64,000 nucleotides of DNA from Sinorhizobium terangae (GTDB lineage Bacteria > Pseudomonadota > Alphaproteobacteria > Rhizobiales > Rhizobiaceae). The stretch is taken from contig NZ_CP121659.1 in assembly GCF_029714365.1 (NCBI RefSeq), positions 2,170,001-2,234,000 of the forward strand, written 5' to 3'. A program made the position numbers and the translations under genes. Shown piece after piece: positions 1 through 8,315 of the stretch; the stretch's first letter is position 1; the number at the start of each line of letters is the position of its first letter. Below the pieces are notes generated by a model. It did no database searches. It was given only the letters and a program-made list of their open reading frames with translations, and was not told the origin of the DNA.

Positions 1-2
1 CC

Positions 3-260
3 GACGAGATCGCCGCGCTCGTCGCCAGCACCACGGGCAAGGAGCTCGAGGTCGTCCACATTTCCGATGAAGCGCTCGCCGGTGGCCTCAAGGGTGCCGG
101 GCTGCCCGACGTCCTGATCCCGATCGTGGTCTCCTTCGACAGCAACACCCGCGAAGGCCATATCGGCATGGTGACTGAGGATTTCGCCTCGCTGACCGGC
201 AAGACGCCCATCAGCCTCCCGGCATTCCTCGAAGCGAGCAAGGCAACGCTTCTCCAATAA
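3..260 (+). CDS. C-terminal part of an NmrA/QorB-like NAD(P)H:quinone oxidoreductase
   Basis: The open frame enters from the left edge and ends in TAA at 260, giving the last 85 residues of a protein. The tail pattern (EVVHISDEAL, then LKGAGLPDVL, then FASLTGKTPISLPAFL) matches the C-terminal half of the NmrA-like SDR group that includes QorB-type quinone oxidoreductases. In that family this part contributes to the substrate pocket, and the NAD(P)-binding GxxGxxG motif lies in the missing N-terminus. A strong terminator follows at once, so this is the last gene of its transcript. Family assignment is good; the exact substrate cannot be told from the tail alone. Confidence 0.65.
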   Translation, partial: DEIAALVASTTGKELEVVHISDEALAGGLKGAGLPDVLIPIVVSFDSNTREGHIGMVTEDFASLTGKTPISLPAFLEASKATLLQ

Positions 261-272
261 GCCCTCCGCACA

Positions 273-301
273 GCCCCGGTCTCAACCGTCCGGGGCTTTT
301 T
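273..301 (+). terminator. Rho-independent terminator
   Basis: A 7-bp perfect stem (GCCCCGG at 273-279 with CCGGGGC at 290-296) closes a 10-nt loop and is followed by TTTTT. It sits 12 bases after the stop of the preceding gene, so it ends that transcript. Confidence 0.9.
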
Positions 302-409
302 GTCGAAGGCTGCATTGGCGAGCAATGTCCGGGCTCTATCTACCTCTCCTGCGTTCAACACGCGACTACAGCGCTGAGCGGACACTCATGCAGCAGGGGA
401 GGAAGAGCA

Positions 410-1021
410 ATGACGGCACCGATCGACTTCTGGTTCTCGATAGGAAGCCCTTATACCTTTCTGGCGGTCATGCGGCTTACTGAAGTCGCCGCAAGGGCGG
501 ACGTCGAGGTTCGCTGGAGGCCCTTCGACGCCCGCGCGATCCAGCTTGATGCAAACGACGTTCCCTTCGCCGACAGGCCGCTCAAGGCGGCCTATATGTG
601 GCGCGACATCGAGCGGCGCGCCGCGAAGTTCGGCCTGCCCTTGAGGCTGCCTATCCCCTACCCGCTGGCCGAGTTGGAGCAGGCCAACCGCGTCGCGGTG
701 CTCGCCGCCGGTGAAGGCTGGTGCCCGGCCTATGCGATGGCCGCCTACCGCCGCTGGTTCGTCGACCGCGACCCTGCCGGCAGCGAGCCGAGCCTCACGG
801 CGAGCATCAGGGAAGCGGGACAGGACCCCGCCCGCGTTCTGAAGCAGGCAAACTCCGGCGCCGTGGTCGAGGCGCTCGACGCAGCGACCAGAGAGGCGAA
901 GGAGATCGGCATCTTCGGTTCGCCCTCCTTCGTCTCGGATGGCGAACTGTTCTGGGGCCACGATCGCCTGGAAGATGCGATCGAATGGCAGCACAATCTG
1001 GATCTGGGAAACCCGGGGTGA
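410..1021 (+). CDS. 2-hydroxychromene-2-carboxylate isomerase family protein (DsbA-like fold)
   Basis: 203 residues, the normal family length. The N-terminus (DFWFSIGSPYTFLAVMRL) is the DsbA/GST-kappa-like opening of HCCA isomerases, with Ser at about residue 11 in the position of the glutathione-activating serine. The C-terminal GIFGSPSFVSDGELFWGHDRL is the cis-Pro loop and FxGxDRL motif of the family. Known members isomerise 2-hydroxychromene-2-carboxylate to the pyruvate derivative, using glutathione, in naphthalene-type degradation. In rhizobia most copies are orphan and of unknown substrate, and no catabolic neighbours are seen here. The ATG at 410 follows a GGGGAGGAAG ribosome binding site. 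Confidence 0.85.
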   Translation: MTAPIDFWFSIGSPYTFLAVMRLTEVAARADVEVRWRPFDARAIQLDANDVPFADRPLKAAYMWRDIERRAAKFGLPLRLPIPYPLAELEQANRVAVLAAGEGWCPAYAMAAYRRWFVDRDPAGSEPSLTASIREAGQDPARVLKQANSGAVVEALDAATREAKEIGIFGSPSFVSDGELFWGHDRLEDAIEWQHNLDLGNPG

Positions 1022-1056
1022 AACCTAATCGTCGCGGCGCATCGGGTGGCAAGTTG

Positions 1057-1220
1057 CCCCTCATCCGCCTGCCGGCACCTTCTCCACGTTTTGACGGGGA
1101 GAAGGGATATGCCGCACCCGCCAGGTCCCCTCTCCGCAGACGGCAAGAGGGATCTCAAGCGGCACAACGGGTCCCTTGTCCCCGCTTGCGGGGAGAAGGT
1201 CGCGGCAGCGGGATGAGGGG
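1057..1220. repeat. RIME-like rhizobial intergenic mosaic element, copy 1
   Basis: The stretch opens with CCCCTCATCCGCCTGCCGG and closes with GCGGGATGAGGGG, so its ends are inverted. Inside are arms of the type CTTCTCC...GGGGAGAAGG and TCCCCGCTTGCGGGGAGAAGG, able to form large hairpins. The same building blocks recur at 34649-34758. Layout and sequence match the RIME elements known from Rhizobium and Sinorhizobium. It fills the gap between the convergent isomerase and DoxX genes. Confidence 0.8.
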
Positions 1221-1228
1221 CCGATCGC

Positions 1229-1735
1229 CTATCGGTTTCCCCTCCCGGACGCAATCCACCGGTCCATCGACAACCTGCCCGCACCCCAAGCAATGACCCC
1301 AAGCGCCATCGCCGCCCAGGTCAAGTGGATCGGCCATCCATCCGGAACGGTGAGCTGGATGACAATCGTCATTGCGAGAAGTCCGAGCGCGACGAGGCGC
1401 GTCGCCAACCCCAGGACAAGAAGCGTCGGCAGCAGCACCTCCGCGCAAGCGACCACGAAGGCCGTCGTGGCCGGCGCCGGGAATGCATAGGGGCCACCCG
1501 GCAGGTGCAACTGGAACTCCGAGGTGAAGAGCAGGACGGCCACATCGTTGAGCTGCAGGAAGCCGTCCCATTTGCTCATGCCCGAGCGCCAGAAGGGTAC
1601 GGCAAGTCCCAAACGCAAGGCAAGCTGGGCGAGAGAGATCGGCGCAATGGCGGCAATCAGGCCGTCGATCCGGCCGAGCCAGCCTCCGCCGCCCCAGTTT
1701 TCGTGTCTTTCGAAGAATTTTGGTACGAGAGTCAC
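1229..1735 (-). CDS. DoxX-family membrane protein of the bufferin operon
   Basis: 168 residues with about four hydrophobic segments and the DoxX pattern LALRLGLAVPFWRSGMSKW near the N-terminus. The start is taken as GTG at 1735, because GGGAGGA lies six bases upstream; a longer ATG frame to 1780 would run into bufC. It is the last gene of the bufA-bufB-bufC-doxX operon, and the same order with a DoxX gene at the end is known in Caulobacter. DoxX proteins are small inner-membrane proteins linked to redox and sulfur metabolism. Its exact job in bufferin maturation is not established. Confidence 0.8.
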   Translation of the reverse strand: MTLVPKFFERHENWGGGGWLGRIDGLIAAIAPISLAQLALRLGLAVPFWRSGMSKWDGFLQLNDVAVLLFTSEFQLHLPGGPYAFPAPATTAFVVACAEVLLPTLLVLGLATRLVALGLLAMTIVIQLTVPDGWPIHLTWAAMALGVIAWGAGRLSMDRWIASGRGNR

Positions 1736-1739
1736 CGTC

Positions 1740-2540
1740 TCATCCTCCCTGGCGAACCGCGGCAAGGGCCCCGGCCTCAAGCATCACGACAATGGCAGTT
1801 GCGAGATCGAATTCCGGACAGCGCGCACTTGCCGTCGCGGCAGCACTTCCGAGCGGCTCGGCTGACAGGAGACTGCCGAGGAAGACATCGGCGCCCGGCG
1901 GAAGGCGGCGAACCTCAACGTCGAGCGCCGGTCTCGTTACAAGCGCGTTCTCCGGCTCCCTCGTCTCGATGCGGCCGACCGGGCCGCTGCCGCGGTTTGC
2001 GGAAAAGATCGTCACCGCCGGATAGGCCGAGCGGACCAAGCGCGTTGACGGGTGCGCCTCGAGGACAACGTCGCGAAGCGCTTGTGCCGGAAACGACGCC
2101 AAGGCATATGGCGTGAGGACAGGCGCGTCCGCCGCATGATAGGCGTCGAGCCAGGCGCGCTCGATGCGGGCAACGTCGGCCAGCCACGGCATCGATCGCG
2201 CATATTCGTAACGCTCGATGAAGGCGGGAAAGTCCCGGCCGTACTCGAAGAGAAGCGGCGACGTCGGCGGCCTCTCCCGCACGTGAAACCGGGCCATTGC
2301 GCGAAAGAAGGCCTCCCCGGTGACGCGCATCGTCGCGGGAAATGCCGCGGCGAGCGCGTCGATCAGGCTGACAGTCACGTTGTTGCGATAGACGTTGAAG
2401 CGCCTGTTGGCGGCCTTGCCCCTCGGTCCGGCGACGAGGGCGGGCGTGGGGCAGCCGGGATCGAGCAGCGCTGGTACGAAGCCCTCCGGATAACCCAGAC
2501 TGTTATCGGTCAGGGAAAGACCTTCCCTAGCCGCGCGCAT
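1740..2540 (-). CDS. bufC: BufC/HvfC-type partner protein (DUF2063) of the MNIO enzyme
   Basis: 266 residues. The N-terminal region contains the DUF2063 signature [23 protein letters not shown] (about residues 46-68) followed by [10 protein letters not shown] and [15 protein letters not shown], typical of the putative DNA-binding-like domain of HvfC/BufC proteins. In bufferin and methanobactin-like systems this protein partners the DUF692 (MNIO) enzyme and is thought to bind the precursor leader. The frame overlaps the end of bufB by 14 bases, which indicates translational coupling. Family assignment is firm; the biochemical role is inferred from relatives. Confidence 0.85.
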   Translation of the reverse strand: MRAAREGLSLTDNSLGYPEGFVPALLDPGCPTPALVAGPRGKAANRRFNVYRNNVTVSLIDALAAAFPATMRVTGEAFFRAMARFHVRERPPTSPLLFEYGRDFPAFIERYEYARSMPWLADVARIERAWLDAYHAADAPVLTPYALASFPAQALRDVVLEAHPSTRLVRSAYPAVTIFSANRGSGPVGRIETREPENALVTRPALDVEVRRLPPGADVFLGSLLSAEPLGSAAATASARCPEFDLATAIVVMLEAGALAAVRQGG

Positions 2541-3456
2541 GGCTCTTCTCCCGCAGGAATGCGCCGGCGTGCCGATCGAGGATCGCTTGTGCCGCCACAG
2601 CTTCCGCCTTCAGCACCGGCCAGTGGGGAATGGCGCTGTCCCATTCGATGAGCGTCGGGATCGGCCCGCACCGGCCGATCACGATGTCGAAAAGCGTCCA
2701 GACCGCGTCGGCGACCGGTCCGTCGTGGCTGTCGATCAGGAGGAGTTCGCCCTCGTCGTCCTCTTGCTCGGCGTGGCCAGCCAGATGGATCTCGCCGACA
2801 TGTTCGAGCGGATAATCCGCGAGATAGTCGAGGGCGGAAAAACCATGATTGGTTGCCGAGACGAAGACATTGTTGACGTCGAGCAGCAGGCCGCAGTCCG
2901 TGCGCCTGACCAGTTCGCCGATGAACGCGGTTTCGCTCATCGTTGATTCCTTGAAGAGCAGATAGGTCGACGGGTTCTCCAGCAGTATCGGCCGCCCGAT
3001 CGTCTCCTGAACCTCGTCGATATGGTCGGCGACACGCCGCAGGGTGGCTTCGGTATAGGGCAGAGGCAAAAGGTCGTTGTAATAGGTCGTGGCGTGCGTC
3101 GACCAGGCGAGATGCTCCGAGACAAGCGCGGGCTCGTATCGCTCGATCAGTCGCGCGAAACGGTCGAGATGGGCCTTGTCCAGCGGCTGCGGTCCGCCGA
3201 TTGACATGCAGACGCCATGAAGAGAAACCGGATAATCCTGTCGTATTCGCGCGAGCGCCGCGTGCGGCGGCCCGCCCTCGCCCATGTAGTTTTCCGCGTG
3301 AACCTCGAAGAAGCCACGCTTGTCCGCCTGCTCCTCGAGAATGGATGTGATGTGCTCATGCTTGAAACTGGTGCCTGCCAGTCCGTCGATCGAATGCGCC
3401 GGAAATCGGGAGCCTTCCGACGCGCCACGATCCGCGCGAATTGCCAATTTGGCCAT
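2527..3456 (-). CDS. bufB: BufB, DUF692 multinuclear non-heme iron oxidative enzyme (MNIO)
   Basis: 309 residues, the usual MNIO length. Conserved metal-ligand and active-site segments are visible: [11 protein letters not shown] (49-59), HGVCMSIG (80-87), VSEHLAWS (112-119), ENPSTYL (160-166), [13 protein letters not shown] (193-205), GEIHLAGH (221-228), DSHDGPV (242-248) and LIEWDSAIP (269-277). Known family members oxidatively convert cysteines of a precursor peptide, for example to thiooxazoles in bufferins. The ATG at 3456 follows GGAGGCGACG; longer in-frame starts reach back into bufA and lack a comparable site. The substrate is very probably the adjacent bufA product. Confidence 0.92.
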   Translation of the reverse strand: MAKLAIRADRGASEGSRFPAHSIDGLAGTSFKHEHITSILEEQADKRGFFEVHAENYMGEGGPPHAALARIRQDYPVSLHGVCMSIGGPQPLDKAHLDRFARLIERYEPALVSEHLAWSTHATTYYNDLLPLPYTEATLRRVADHIDEVQETIGRPILLENPSTYLLFKESTMSETAFIGELVRRTDCGLLLDVNNVFVSATNHGFSALDYLADYPLEHVGEIHLAGHAEQEDDEGELLLIDSHDGPVADAVWTLFDIVIGRCGPIPTLIEWDSAIPHWPVLKAEAVAAQAILDRHAGAFLREKSHARG

Positions 3457-3494
3457 CGTCGCCTCCGCTTTCCGGCGCTTGTGTTGCATCTGAA

Positions 3495-3818
3495 TTAAGA
3501 GGGAAGATCGCGCGACAGCGGTTCCGGCGAGCCCTTGCGGCCGTCCGGCAGGTCCATCGTCGTGCAGGTACCACCGTCGACGAATTTCCAGGCATTGCCT
3601 TGATAGTCGACCGTCGACGTGGCTTGGCAGGTCGTGCCCGGGCCGGCCTTGCAGTCGTTCTGGCCCTTGAGCGCGACGCCGTAGCATTTCTCTTTGCCGG
3701 CATCCATCGCGGCCTTGACCTGGGCCTCCGTGAGCGGCGCGGCGATCGCGAGCGACGACACCGCAGTTGCCACCGCACTCGCCAGCAGGGCCGCGCTTAT
3801 AGTGGATTTCGTAGACAT
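3495..3818 (-). CDS. bufA: BufA, DUF2282 bufferin precursor (copper-binding RiPP)
   Basis: 107 residues: a Sec signal peptide (about 1-27, cleavage after SLAIAA) then a small core with four cysteines at residues 45, 56, 64 and 85. The pattern [20 protein letters not shown] followed by TTC and GTC is the DUF2282 signature. Such precursors are modified by the DUF692/DUF2063 pair on selected Cys residues, exported, and bind copper. The ATG at 3818 follows GGAGACGAAGTC. It is the first gene of the operon, directly downstream of a GTAAC-N16-CGAA promoter. Confidence 0.9.
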   Translation of the reverse strand: MSTKSTISAALLASAVATAVSSLAIAAPLTEAQVKAAMDAGKEKCYGVALKGQNDCKAGPGTTCQATSTVDYQGNAWKFVDGGTCTTMDLPDGRKGSPEPLSRDLPS

Positions 3819-3874
3819 GACTTCGTCTCCGTGTTGGTTTCCTGGTGTGCCGTTCCAAGGCACACAGAGGCTCG

Positions 3875-3899
3875 TTCGCACCAACGGGAGATATGTTAC
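3875..3899 (-). promoter_or_regulatory. SigF-type ECF promoter of the bufA operon
   Basis: On the minus strand GTAAC (3899-3895) and CGAA (3878-3875) are separated by exactly 16 bases, about 57 bases upstream of the bufA start. The Caulobacter SigF consensus, from memory, is GTAACC and CGAA with a spacer of this size. The same elements and spacing appear in front of the divergent sigma gene, which supports both calls. Confidence 0.75.
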
Positions 3900-4032
3900 A
3901 TTCGGCGTCTACACGCTTTCGTGAGCCCGCGTCCCCTGCCAGATCACGATGAAGGGAGGCCGAGGATACAGGCGGAATACCGCTTTACACTCTTCGTCGT
4001 CCTATTTTAGCCAAAGGATTGCCGGCGGCGAT

Positions 4033-4057
4033 GTAACGAACGGCAAAGACGAGCGAA
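4033..4057 (+). promoter_or_regulatory. SigF-type ECF promoter candidate for the sigma/anti-sigma operon
   Basis: GTAAC (4033-4037) and CGAA (4054-4057) with a 16-base spacer, the same architecture as the bufA promoter on the other strand. It would make the sigma operon autoregulated. One oddity: transcription starting 6-8 bases after CGAA would begin inside or next to the GGGAGGAAG ribosome site (4060-4068) of the GTG start at 4074, so the leader would be very short or a later start is used. Confidence 0.6.
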
Positions 4058-4073
4058 TTGGGAGGAAGCACTC

Positions 4074-4607
4074 GTGGACGGCGTGGATGAAAGGAGCCTC
4101 GCCAGACTTTTCCATGCGGCGCTCGACGGCGACGAGCGAGCCTATGGCAACTTCCTGCACGAGGCCGCTCGCCTCGTTCGTGTCTGGGCGCGGCGGAGGG
4201 CGTTCGGCGGCCCGGATCCGGAAGACATCGTTCAGGAAACGCTGCTCGCCATCCATGTGAAGCGCCACACCTGGCGGAGTGATGGTCCGGTGACGCCATG
4301 GCTCTACGCGATTGCAAAGCACAAGCTGGTCGATGCCTTGCGGCGGCAAGGCCGTCATCCTCGGGTTGAGATCAGCGAGATGGAAGACCGGCTGGCCGCC
4401 GAGGAAACGGAGACGGCGCGGGATTGGGAGATCGGCCGCGCACTCGAAACACTGACGCCGGGCCAGCGTTCGGTGGTTACGGCGATATCGGTGGAAGGGC
4501 GCACGATCGCAGAGACCGCCCGGAGCCTCGACATGAACGAAACCGCAGTTCGCGTCGCACTTCATCGTGGCCTTACTGCCATCGCCAGGCGATTTGGACG
4601 AGACTGA
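4074..4607 (+). CDS. sigF: ECF RNA polymerase sigma factor, SigF type
   Basis: 177 residues with sigma region 2 (FGGPDPEDIVQETLLAIH, then TPWLYAIAKHKLVDALRR) and region 4 (LTPGQRSVVTAISVEGRTIAETARSLDMNETAVRVALHRGL) as in ECF sigma factors. It is followed one base later by a DUF1109 anti-sigma and is divergent from the bufferin operon. In Caulobacter the same set (SigF, NrsF, DUF2282/DUF692/DUF2063/DoxX) responds to chromate, cadmium and other heavy-metal stress. Start codon is GTG at 4074 with GGGAGGAAG upstream; an in-frame GTG at 4083 is the alternative. Confidence 0.88.
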   Translation: MDGVDERSLARLFHAALDGDERAYGNFLHEAARLVRVWARRRAFGGPDPEDIVQETLLAIHVKRHTWRSDGPVTPWLYAIAKHKLVDALRRQGRHPRVEISEMEDRLAAEETETARDWEIGRALETLTPGQRSVVTAISVEGRTIAETARSLDMNETAVRVALHRGLTAIARRFGRD

Positions 4608-4608
4608 C

Positions 4609-5247
4609 ATGGAGACGCACGAACTCATCAAGGGTCTTGCTGCGGACAGCCGGCGAACCGGCATGCCAATGAACACCGCCTGGTGGGCCGCTGTCCTTAT
4701 CGCGATCGCCATCGCCGCGGCGGTCTTTTTCGCGCTGCTCGGTCCCCGGCCAGACATCGCCGGCGCCGCCCAGACAGTCCGGTTTCTCTTCAAATTCGTG
4801 GTGACGATCGCCCTTGCCGCAAGCGCCTTTGTCCCTTTGCGCATGCTGTCGCGCCCGGAGACCGATCCGCGCGGCGGGCTGCTCTATCTGGCCATCGCCC
4901 CGGCACTCATCCTGGCGGGGGTTGCGATCGAGCTTGTCGTCGCACCCGCCGAAACGTGGTTGACCAGGCTTGTCGGGACGAACAGCCTGGTTTGCCTGAC
5001 CTTCATTCCGCTGATCGGGGTCGGCCCGCTCGCGCTGCTTTTGCTCGCGCTACGCCACGGTGCCCCGTCCCATCCGGCGCTCGCCGGTGCGATCGCAGGG
5101 CTTACGGCCGGCGGCATCGCAGCGACGTTCTATGCCTCCCATTGCACCGACGATTCACCCCTGTTCGTCGCGACCTGGTACACGATCGCAACCGCAATCC
5201 TCGCACTTCTCGGAACCCTCGGCGGCCGCTACGTCGCCCGCTGGTGA
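4609..5247 (+). CDS. nrsF: NrsF-type DUF1109 membrane anti-sigma factor
   Basis: 212 residues with six hydrophobic segments (about 24-44, 60-80, 91-112, 124-148, 157-177 and 186-207), the DUF1109 layout. Two cysteines, Cys129 (NSLVCLTFIPL) and Cys179 (ASHCTDDSP), lie where the family has its two conserved cysteines. In Caulobacter NrsF these are needed to sense metal stress and release SigF. The ATG at 4609 lies one base past the sigma gene stop, so the two are coupled. Regulation of the bufferin operon through this pair is inferred from context and the shared promoter motif. Confidence 0.85.
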   Translation: METHELIKGLAADSRRTGMPMNTAWWAAVLIAIAIAAAVFFALLGPRPDIAGAAQTVRFLFKFVVTIALAASAFVPLRMLSRPETDPRGGLLYLAIAPALILAGVAIELVVAPAETWLTRLVGTNSLVCLTFIPLIGVGPLALLLLALRHGAPSHPALAGAIAGLTAGGIAATFYASHCTDDSPLFVATWYTIATAILALLGTLGGRYVARW

Positions 5248-5266
5248 CGCGTCGGCCGCATCGCAG

Positions 5267-5692
5267 TCAGGAGGTCGCGCTTGCCTTTGGCCCTTCCGGC
5301 GCCGGCGGCAGGGCCCTACGCACGACCTTGCCTTCTTCCGCCTTGTAGAAGAACTGGCTGGCGACCAGCCAGCCCTTCAGCGGCCGCAGCGGCGGGATGC
5401 AGGTGAGAAGCATGAAGGGACCGGTCGTCAGCAGATGCACCCACAGCGGTGCGGCAAACTGCACCTCCAGCCAGACGCCGAGGAAGACGCTCGGCACGCA
5501 GGCGAAGCAGATGACGAAGAAGGCCGGGCCATCGGCCGGATCGGCGAAGGAATAATCGAGCCCGCAGACTTCGCATTCCGGGCGGAGCTTCAGGAAGCCT
5601 TGGAACAGATGCCCCTGGCCGCAACGCGGGCAGCGGCCGCGCAGGCCCGTCTGCAACGGCGGAAGGGCCGGCCAATCTTCGTGTGAAGACAT
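5267..5692 (-). CDS. DUF983 zinc-ribbon membrane protein
   Basis: 141 residues. A rubredoxin-like pair of CxxC knuckles (RCPRCGQGHLF at about residues 20-30 and CEVCGLDY at about 40-47) precedes two membrane segments (FFVICFACVPSVFLGVWL and LLTTGPFMLLTCIPPL). This is the DUF983 layout, common in alphaproteobacteria and often near cytochrome oxidase genes, though not here. The ATG at 5692 follows GGAAAGGAAAG. It converges on nrsF. No experimentally proven function is known to me. Confidence 0.85.
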   Translation of the reverse strand: MSSHEDWPALPPLQTGLRGRCPRCGQGHLFQGFLKLRPECEVCGLDYSFADPADGPAFFVICFACVPSVFLGVWLEVQFAAPLWVHLLTTGPFMLLTCIPPLRPLKGWLVASQFFYKAEEGKVVRRALPPAPEGPKASATS

Positions 5693-5825
5693 TGTCTTTC
5701 CTTTCCAGGATCGCGTCGGCGGCAGGCAGGTGCGCATTTCAAATGCGCTCGTTCGGTGCCGACATGCCGGGTGGCCGCGGACAATCCGCGCCCTCGCCGG
5801 CTTCGGAAACAATCAGCCATACAAA

Positions 5826-5851
5826 GCATACATTGTCAAATTATTGTATGC
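5826..5851. promoter_or_regulatory. Palindrome upstream of the DUF983 gene, possible operator
   Basis: GCATACA (5826-5832) and TGTATGC (5845-5851) form a 7-bp inverted repeat with a 12-base AT-rich spacer. It lies between the MocR gene end and the DUF983 start. The 11-mer CATACATTGTC inside it also occurs on the minus strand just upstream of the MocR gene (7303-7313), suggesting a common binding protein. Confidence 0.4.
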
Positions 5852-5887
5852 ATAAACGCCTGCGACAATTGCGCCGGATTTCGGCGC

Positions 5888-7294
5888 TCAGACGACGAAG
5901 TTTACCGCAGCCGGCGATTGCAAGAGAAGATCGGCGATGATGGCGAGGCTGCGCTCAAGCTCCGCGCGTGTCTCCGCTGCCCCCAGCCCCAACCGCACCG
6001 CCTCGGGCGGATTGGCGAGCGCAAACGCATCGCTGGTGACGATGCTGATCCCGGCTGTACGCAGGCGGGCGGTGAACTCCCCGCGTGTCCAGCCGGGGGG
6101 CAGCGTGAGCCAAAGGTGAAAGGCCTCCGGATCGGTCAGCACGCGATCGGCCGGCAGGATTTCCGCCGCGATCCGCTGGCGCCGTCCGGCCTCTGTGCGA
6201 ATGGCCGCAAGCACCGCATCCGCCGTTCCATCCTCGATCCAGCGCGTGGCGATCGCCGCCGAAAGCGGCGAGGCCATGCCGGCAGTCGCGCGGATCGCGC
6301 CTTCGAGGCCAACGGAATTTGCGCCATCCGGAACGACGAGATAGGAGATGCGGAGCGCCGGTGAGAGGCACTTGGCCAGCCCGGCCACGTAATAGACGAG
6401 GTCAGGAGCAAGCGTGGCGAGCGGCGGTACGGGTTCAGTCGGCAGCGCGCCATAGGCATCGTCCTCGATGATCGCAACGCCGTGCCTGCGGGCGATTGCG
6501 ATGACCGCCTCCCGGCGCTTGAGCGACAGTGTCGCCGTCGTCGGGTTATGAAGCGTCGGGTTGCAGTAGAGCGCCTTCGGCCGGTGCTTGACGCAAGCGG
6601 CCTCGAACGCCTCGGGCAAAAACCCCTGCTCATCCACCGCAATAGCAGCAAAGCTTATCCCGAGATGGGCCGCGAGCGACCGCAGTCCCGGATAGGTCAG
6701 TGCCTCGGCGCAGATCACGTCGCCGCGCGCGGCAAGCATGCTGACCGTGGCGAGCAGCGCCCCTTGCGTACCGGGGCAGATGAGCACACGCTCCGCCGCC
6801 ACCTCGCCGAGCCTCGGCCGCAGCCAGGTCGCCCCCGCCGCTTTATCCGACAGGGCGCCACCGACCGCCTGGTAGCGCAGCAGGAGCTCCAATCCCCGCT
6901 CGTCCTCAAGGGCATCGATGCCGCCCCACATCCGGGCGATGAGTCCCGGATCGTCGAAGAGAGGCGGCAGGTTCATGCTCATGTCGACGAGCCCGCCGCC
7001 GGACGATCGGCCGCCATTCTTTCGCCGCGCCTTGACATACGTGCCCTGCCCCACGCGGCCTTCGACCAGTCCCCGCGCCCGCGCCTCGTTATAGGCGCGG
7101 CTGACGGTGGTGAAATCTATGCCGAGCACGCCCGCAAGCGCCCGCTGCGGGGGCAATCGCGTTCCCTCCTTAAGCTCGCCGGCCGCGATATCCGTCGCCA
7201 ACGCATCCGCGATCGCCAGATAAAGCGGCCCCGCCTCCCTGCTCAGCGCCGGCATCCAGGAAAGACGTGCGTGATCCTTGCCCATCGACAACAT
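5888..7294 (-). CDS. MocR-family regulator: GntR winged helix fused to a PLP-dependent aminotransferase domain
   Basis: 468 residues. The N-terminal GntR HTH spans about residues 20-85 (GPLYLAIADALATDIAAGELKEGTRLPPQRALAGVLGI... VSRAYNEARARGLVEGRVGQGTYV). A fold-type I aminotransferase domain follows, with YCNPTLHNPTT, IIEDDAYG and the PLP-lysine region YYVAGLAKCLSPALRISYLV. MocR proteins sense PLP or amine-PLP adducts. It lies 87 bases downstream of pdxJ (PLP synthesis) in the same direction, so a PdxR-like role is possible but not shown. Direct repeats upstream (7303-7327) may be its own operator. A start at the internal Met4 cannot be excluded. Confidence 0.85.
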   Translation of the reverse strand: MLSMGKDHARLSWMPALSREAGPLYLAIADALATDIAAGELKEGTRLPPQRALAGVLGIDFTTVSRAYNEARARGLVEGRVGQGTYVKARRKNGGRSSGGGLVDMSMNLPPLFDDPGLIARMWGGIDALEDERGLELLLRYQAVGGALSDKAAGATWLRPRLGEVAAERVLICPGTQGALLATVSMLAARGDVICAEALTYPGLRSLAAHLGISFAAIAVDEQGFLPEAFEAACVKHRPKALYCNPTLHNPTTATLSLKRREAVIAIARRHGVAIIEDDAYGALPTEPVPPLATLAPDLVYYVAGLAKCLSPALRISYLVVPDGANSVGLEGAIRATAGMASPLSAAIATRWIEDGTADAVLAAIRTEAGRRQRIAAEILPADRVLTDPEAFHLWLTLPPGWTRGEFTARLRTAGISIVTSDAFALANPPEAVRLGLGAAETRAELERSLAIIADLLLQSPAAVNFVV

Positions 7295-7302
7295 CCCGTT
7301 TC

Positions 7303-7327
7303 GACAATGTATGGATATTGCATGGAT
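7303..7327 (-). promoter_or_regulatory. Direct repeat upstream of the MocR gene, candidate autoregulatory site
   Basis: On the minus strand ATCCAT occurs twice exactly 11 bases apart (one helical turn), followed by CATTGTC, immediately upstream of the MocR start. MocR regulators such as GabR and PdxR bind direct repeats near their own genes. The 11-mer CATACATTGTC is shared with the palindrome at 5826-5851. Confidence 0.4.
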
Positions 7328-7381
7328 TCGGCATCCAGAGCAAGCGCCGTCGCATTCGCCTGAATACGACTATTCTTTAGA

Positions 7382-8134
7382 CTAGATCGCCTCGCCGCAG
7401 GCACGACGGAAGCGGCGCACCGTCTCCGCCATGCCATATTCCAGCGCGTCCGCCGTCAGGCCGTGGCCGATCGAAACCTCGGCGAGCGCCGGGATGTGTT
7501 TTGCCAGCAACGGCAGGTTGGCGACGGTCAGGTCGTGGCCGGCATTGACGGCAAGGCCGAGGTCAAGCGCGATTTCCGCGGTGCGGCCGAGTTCTGCAGC
7601 GATCCGCTCGGCCTCCTCGGGCTCGTCATAGCAGCCGCCATAGGGGCCGGTATAAAGCTCGATCCGGTCCGCCCCGGTTTCCTTGGCGATCTTCAATGCC
7701 TCCGGATCCGGATCGCCATCGGCGAAGAGCGAAACGCGGAAGCCCTTTTTCTTCAGCCGCCCGACTACATTCCCAAGCAGGTTGTGGTTCTTGCGAAAAT
7801 CCCAGCCGTGATCCGAGGTCGCCTGCGCCGGATCGTCCGGCACCAGCGTCACCTGCTCCGGTTCGTGCCGTTCGACCAGTTGAAGAAAATCCTCGTTGGG
7901 GAAGCCTTCCATGTTGAATTCAGCCTGCGGAAACTCGTCGTCGATCAGGTTGCGGATAGGCTGGAGGTCGGAGAAACGGATGTGGCGCTGATCCGGCCGC
8001 GGGTGAACGGTCAACCCGCTCGCCCCTGCCTGAAGGGCAATTCGGCCAAGCCCGGTAACGGACGGCCAGGGAAGATCGCGCCGGTTGCGCAGCATCGCGA
8101 CGGCATTCAGATTCACGGACAGTTTTGCGGGCAT
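7382..8134 (-). CDS. pdxJ: Pyridoxine 5'-phosphate synthase
   Basis: 250 residues, full length. It opens with the PdxJ signature [22 protein letters not shown] and contains [56 protein letters not shown] and LAVNAGHDL, all parts of the TIM-barrel active site. It condenses 1-deoxyxylulose 5-phosphate with 3-amino-2-oxopropyl phosphate to form pyridoxine 5'-phosphate, the closing step of DXP-dependent vitamin B6 synthesis. A MocR regulator follows downstream on the same strand. Confidence 0.95.
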   Translation of the reverse strand: MPAKLSVNLNAVAMLRNRRDLPWPSVTGLGRIALQAGASGLTVHPRPDQRHIRFSDLQPIRNLIDDEFPQAEFNMEGFPNEDFLQLVERHEPEQVTLVPDDPAQATSDHGWDFRKNHNLLGNVVGRLKKKGFRVSLFADGDPDPEALKIAKETGADRIELYTGPYGGCYDEPEEAERIAAELGRTAEIALDLGLAVNAGHDLTVANLPLLAKHIPALAEVSIGHGLTADALEYGMAETVRRFRRACGEAI

Positions 8135-8315
8135 GTCGAAACTTTCACAGAGGCGGGCAACATCATTGATGTCGCTGTTCTACCGCAGATTTTATAAAAC
8201 CGGAATCGCCGTTTTGTATGGCCTCATCCCACGTTTTGACATCACGAAATTATGTTGAATCAACGTTTATCCGGCAAGATGAAGGTAAATCGCATAGAAG
8301 CAAGAGGAGGCGATC

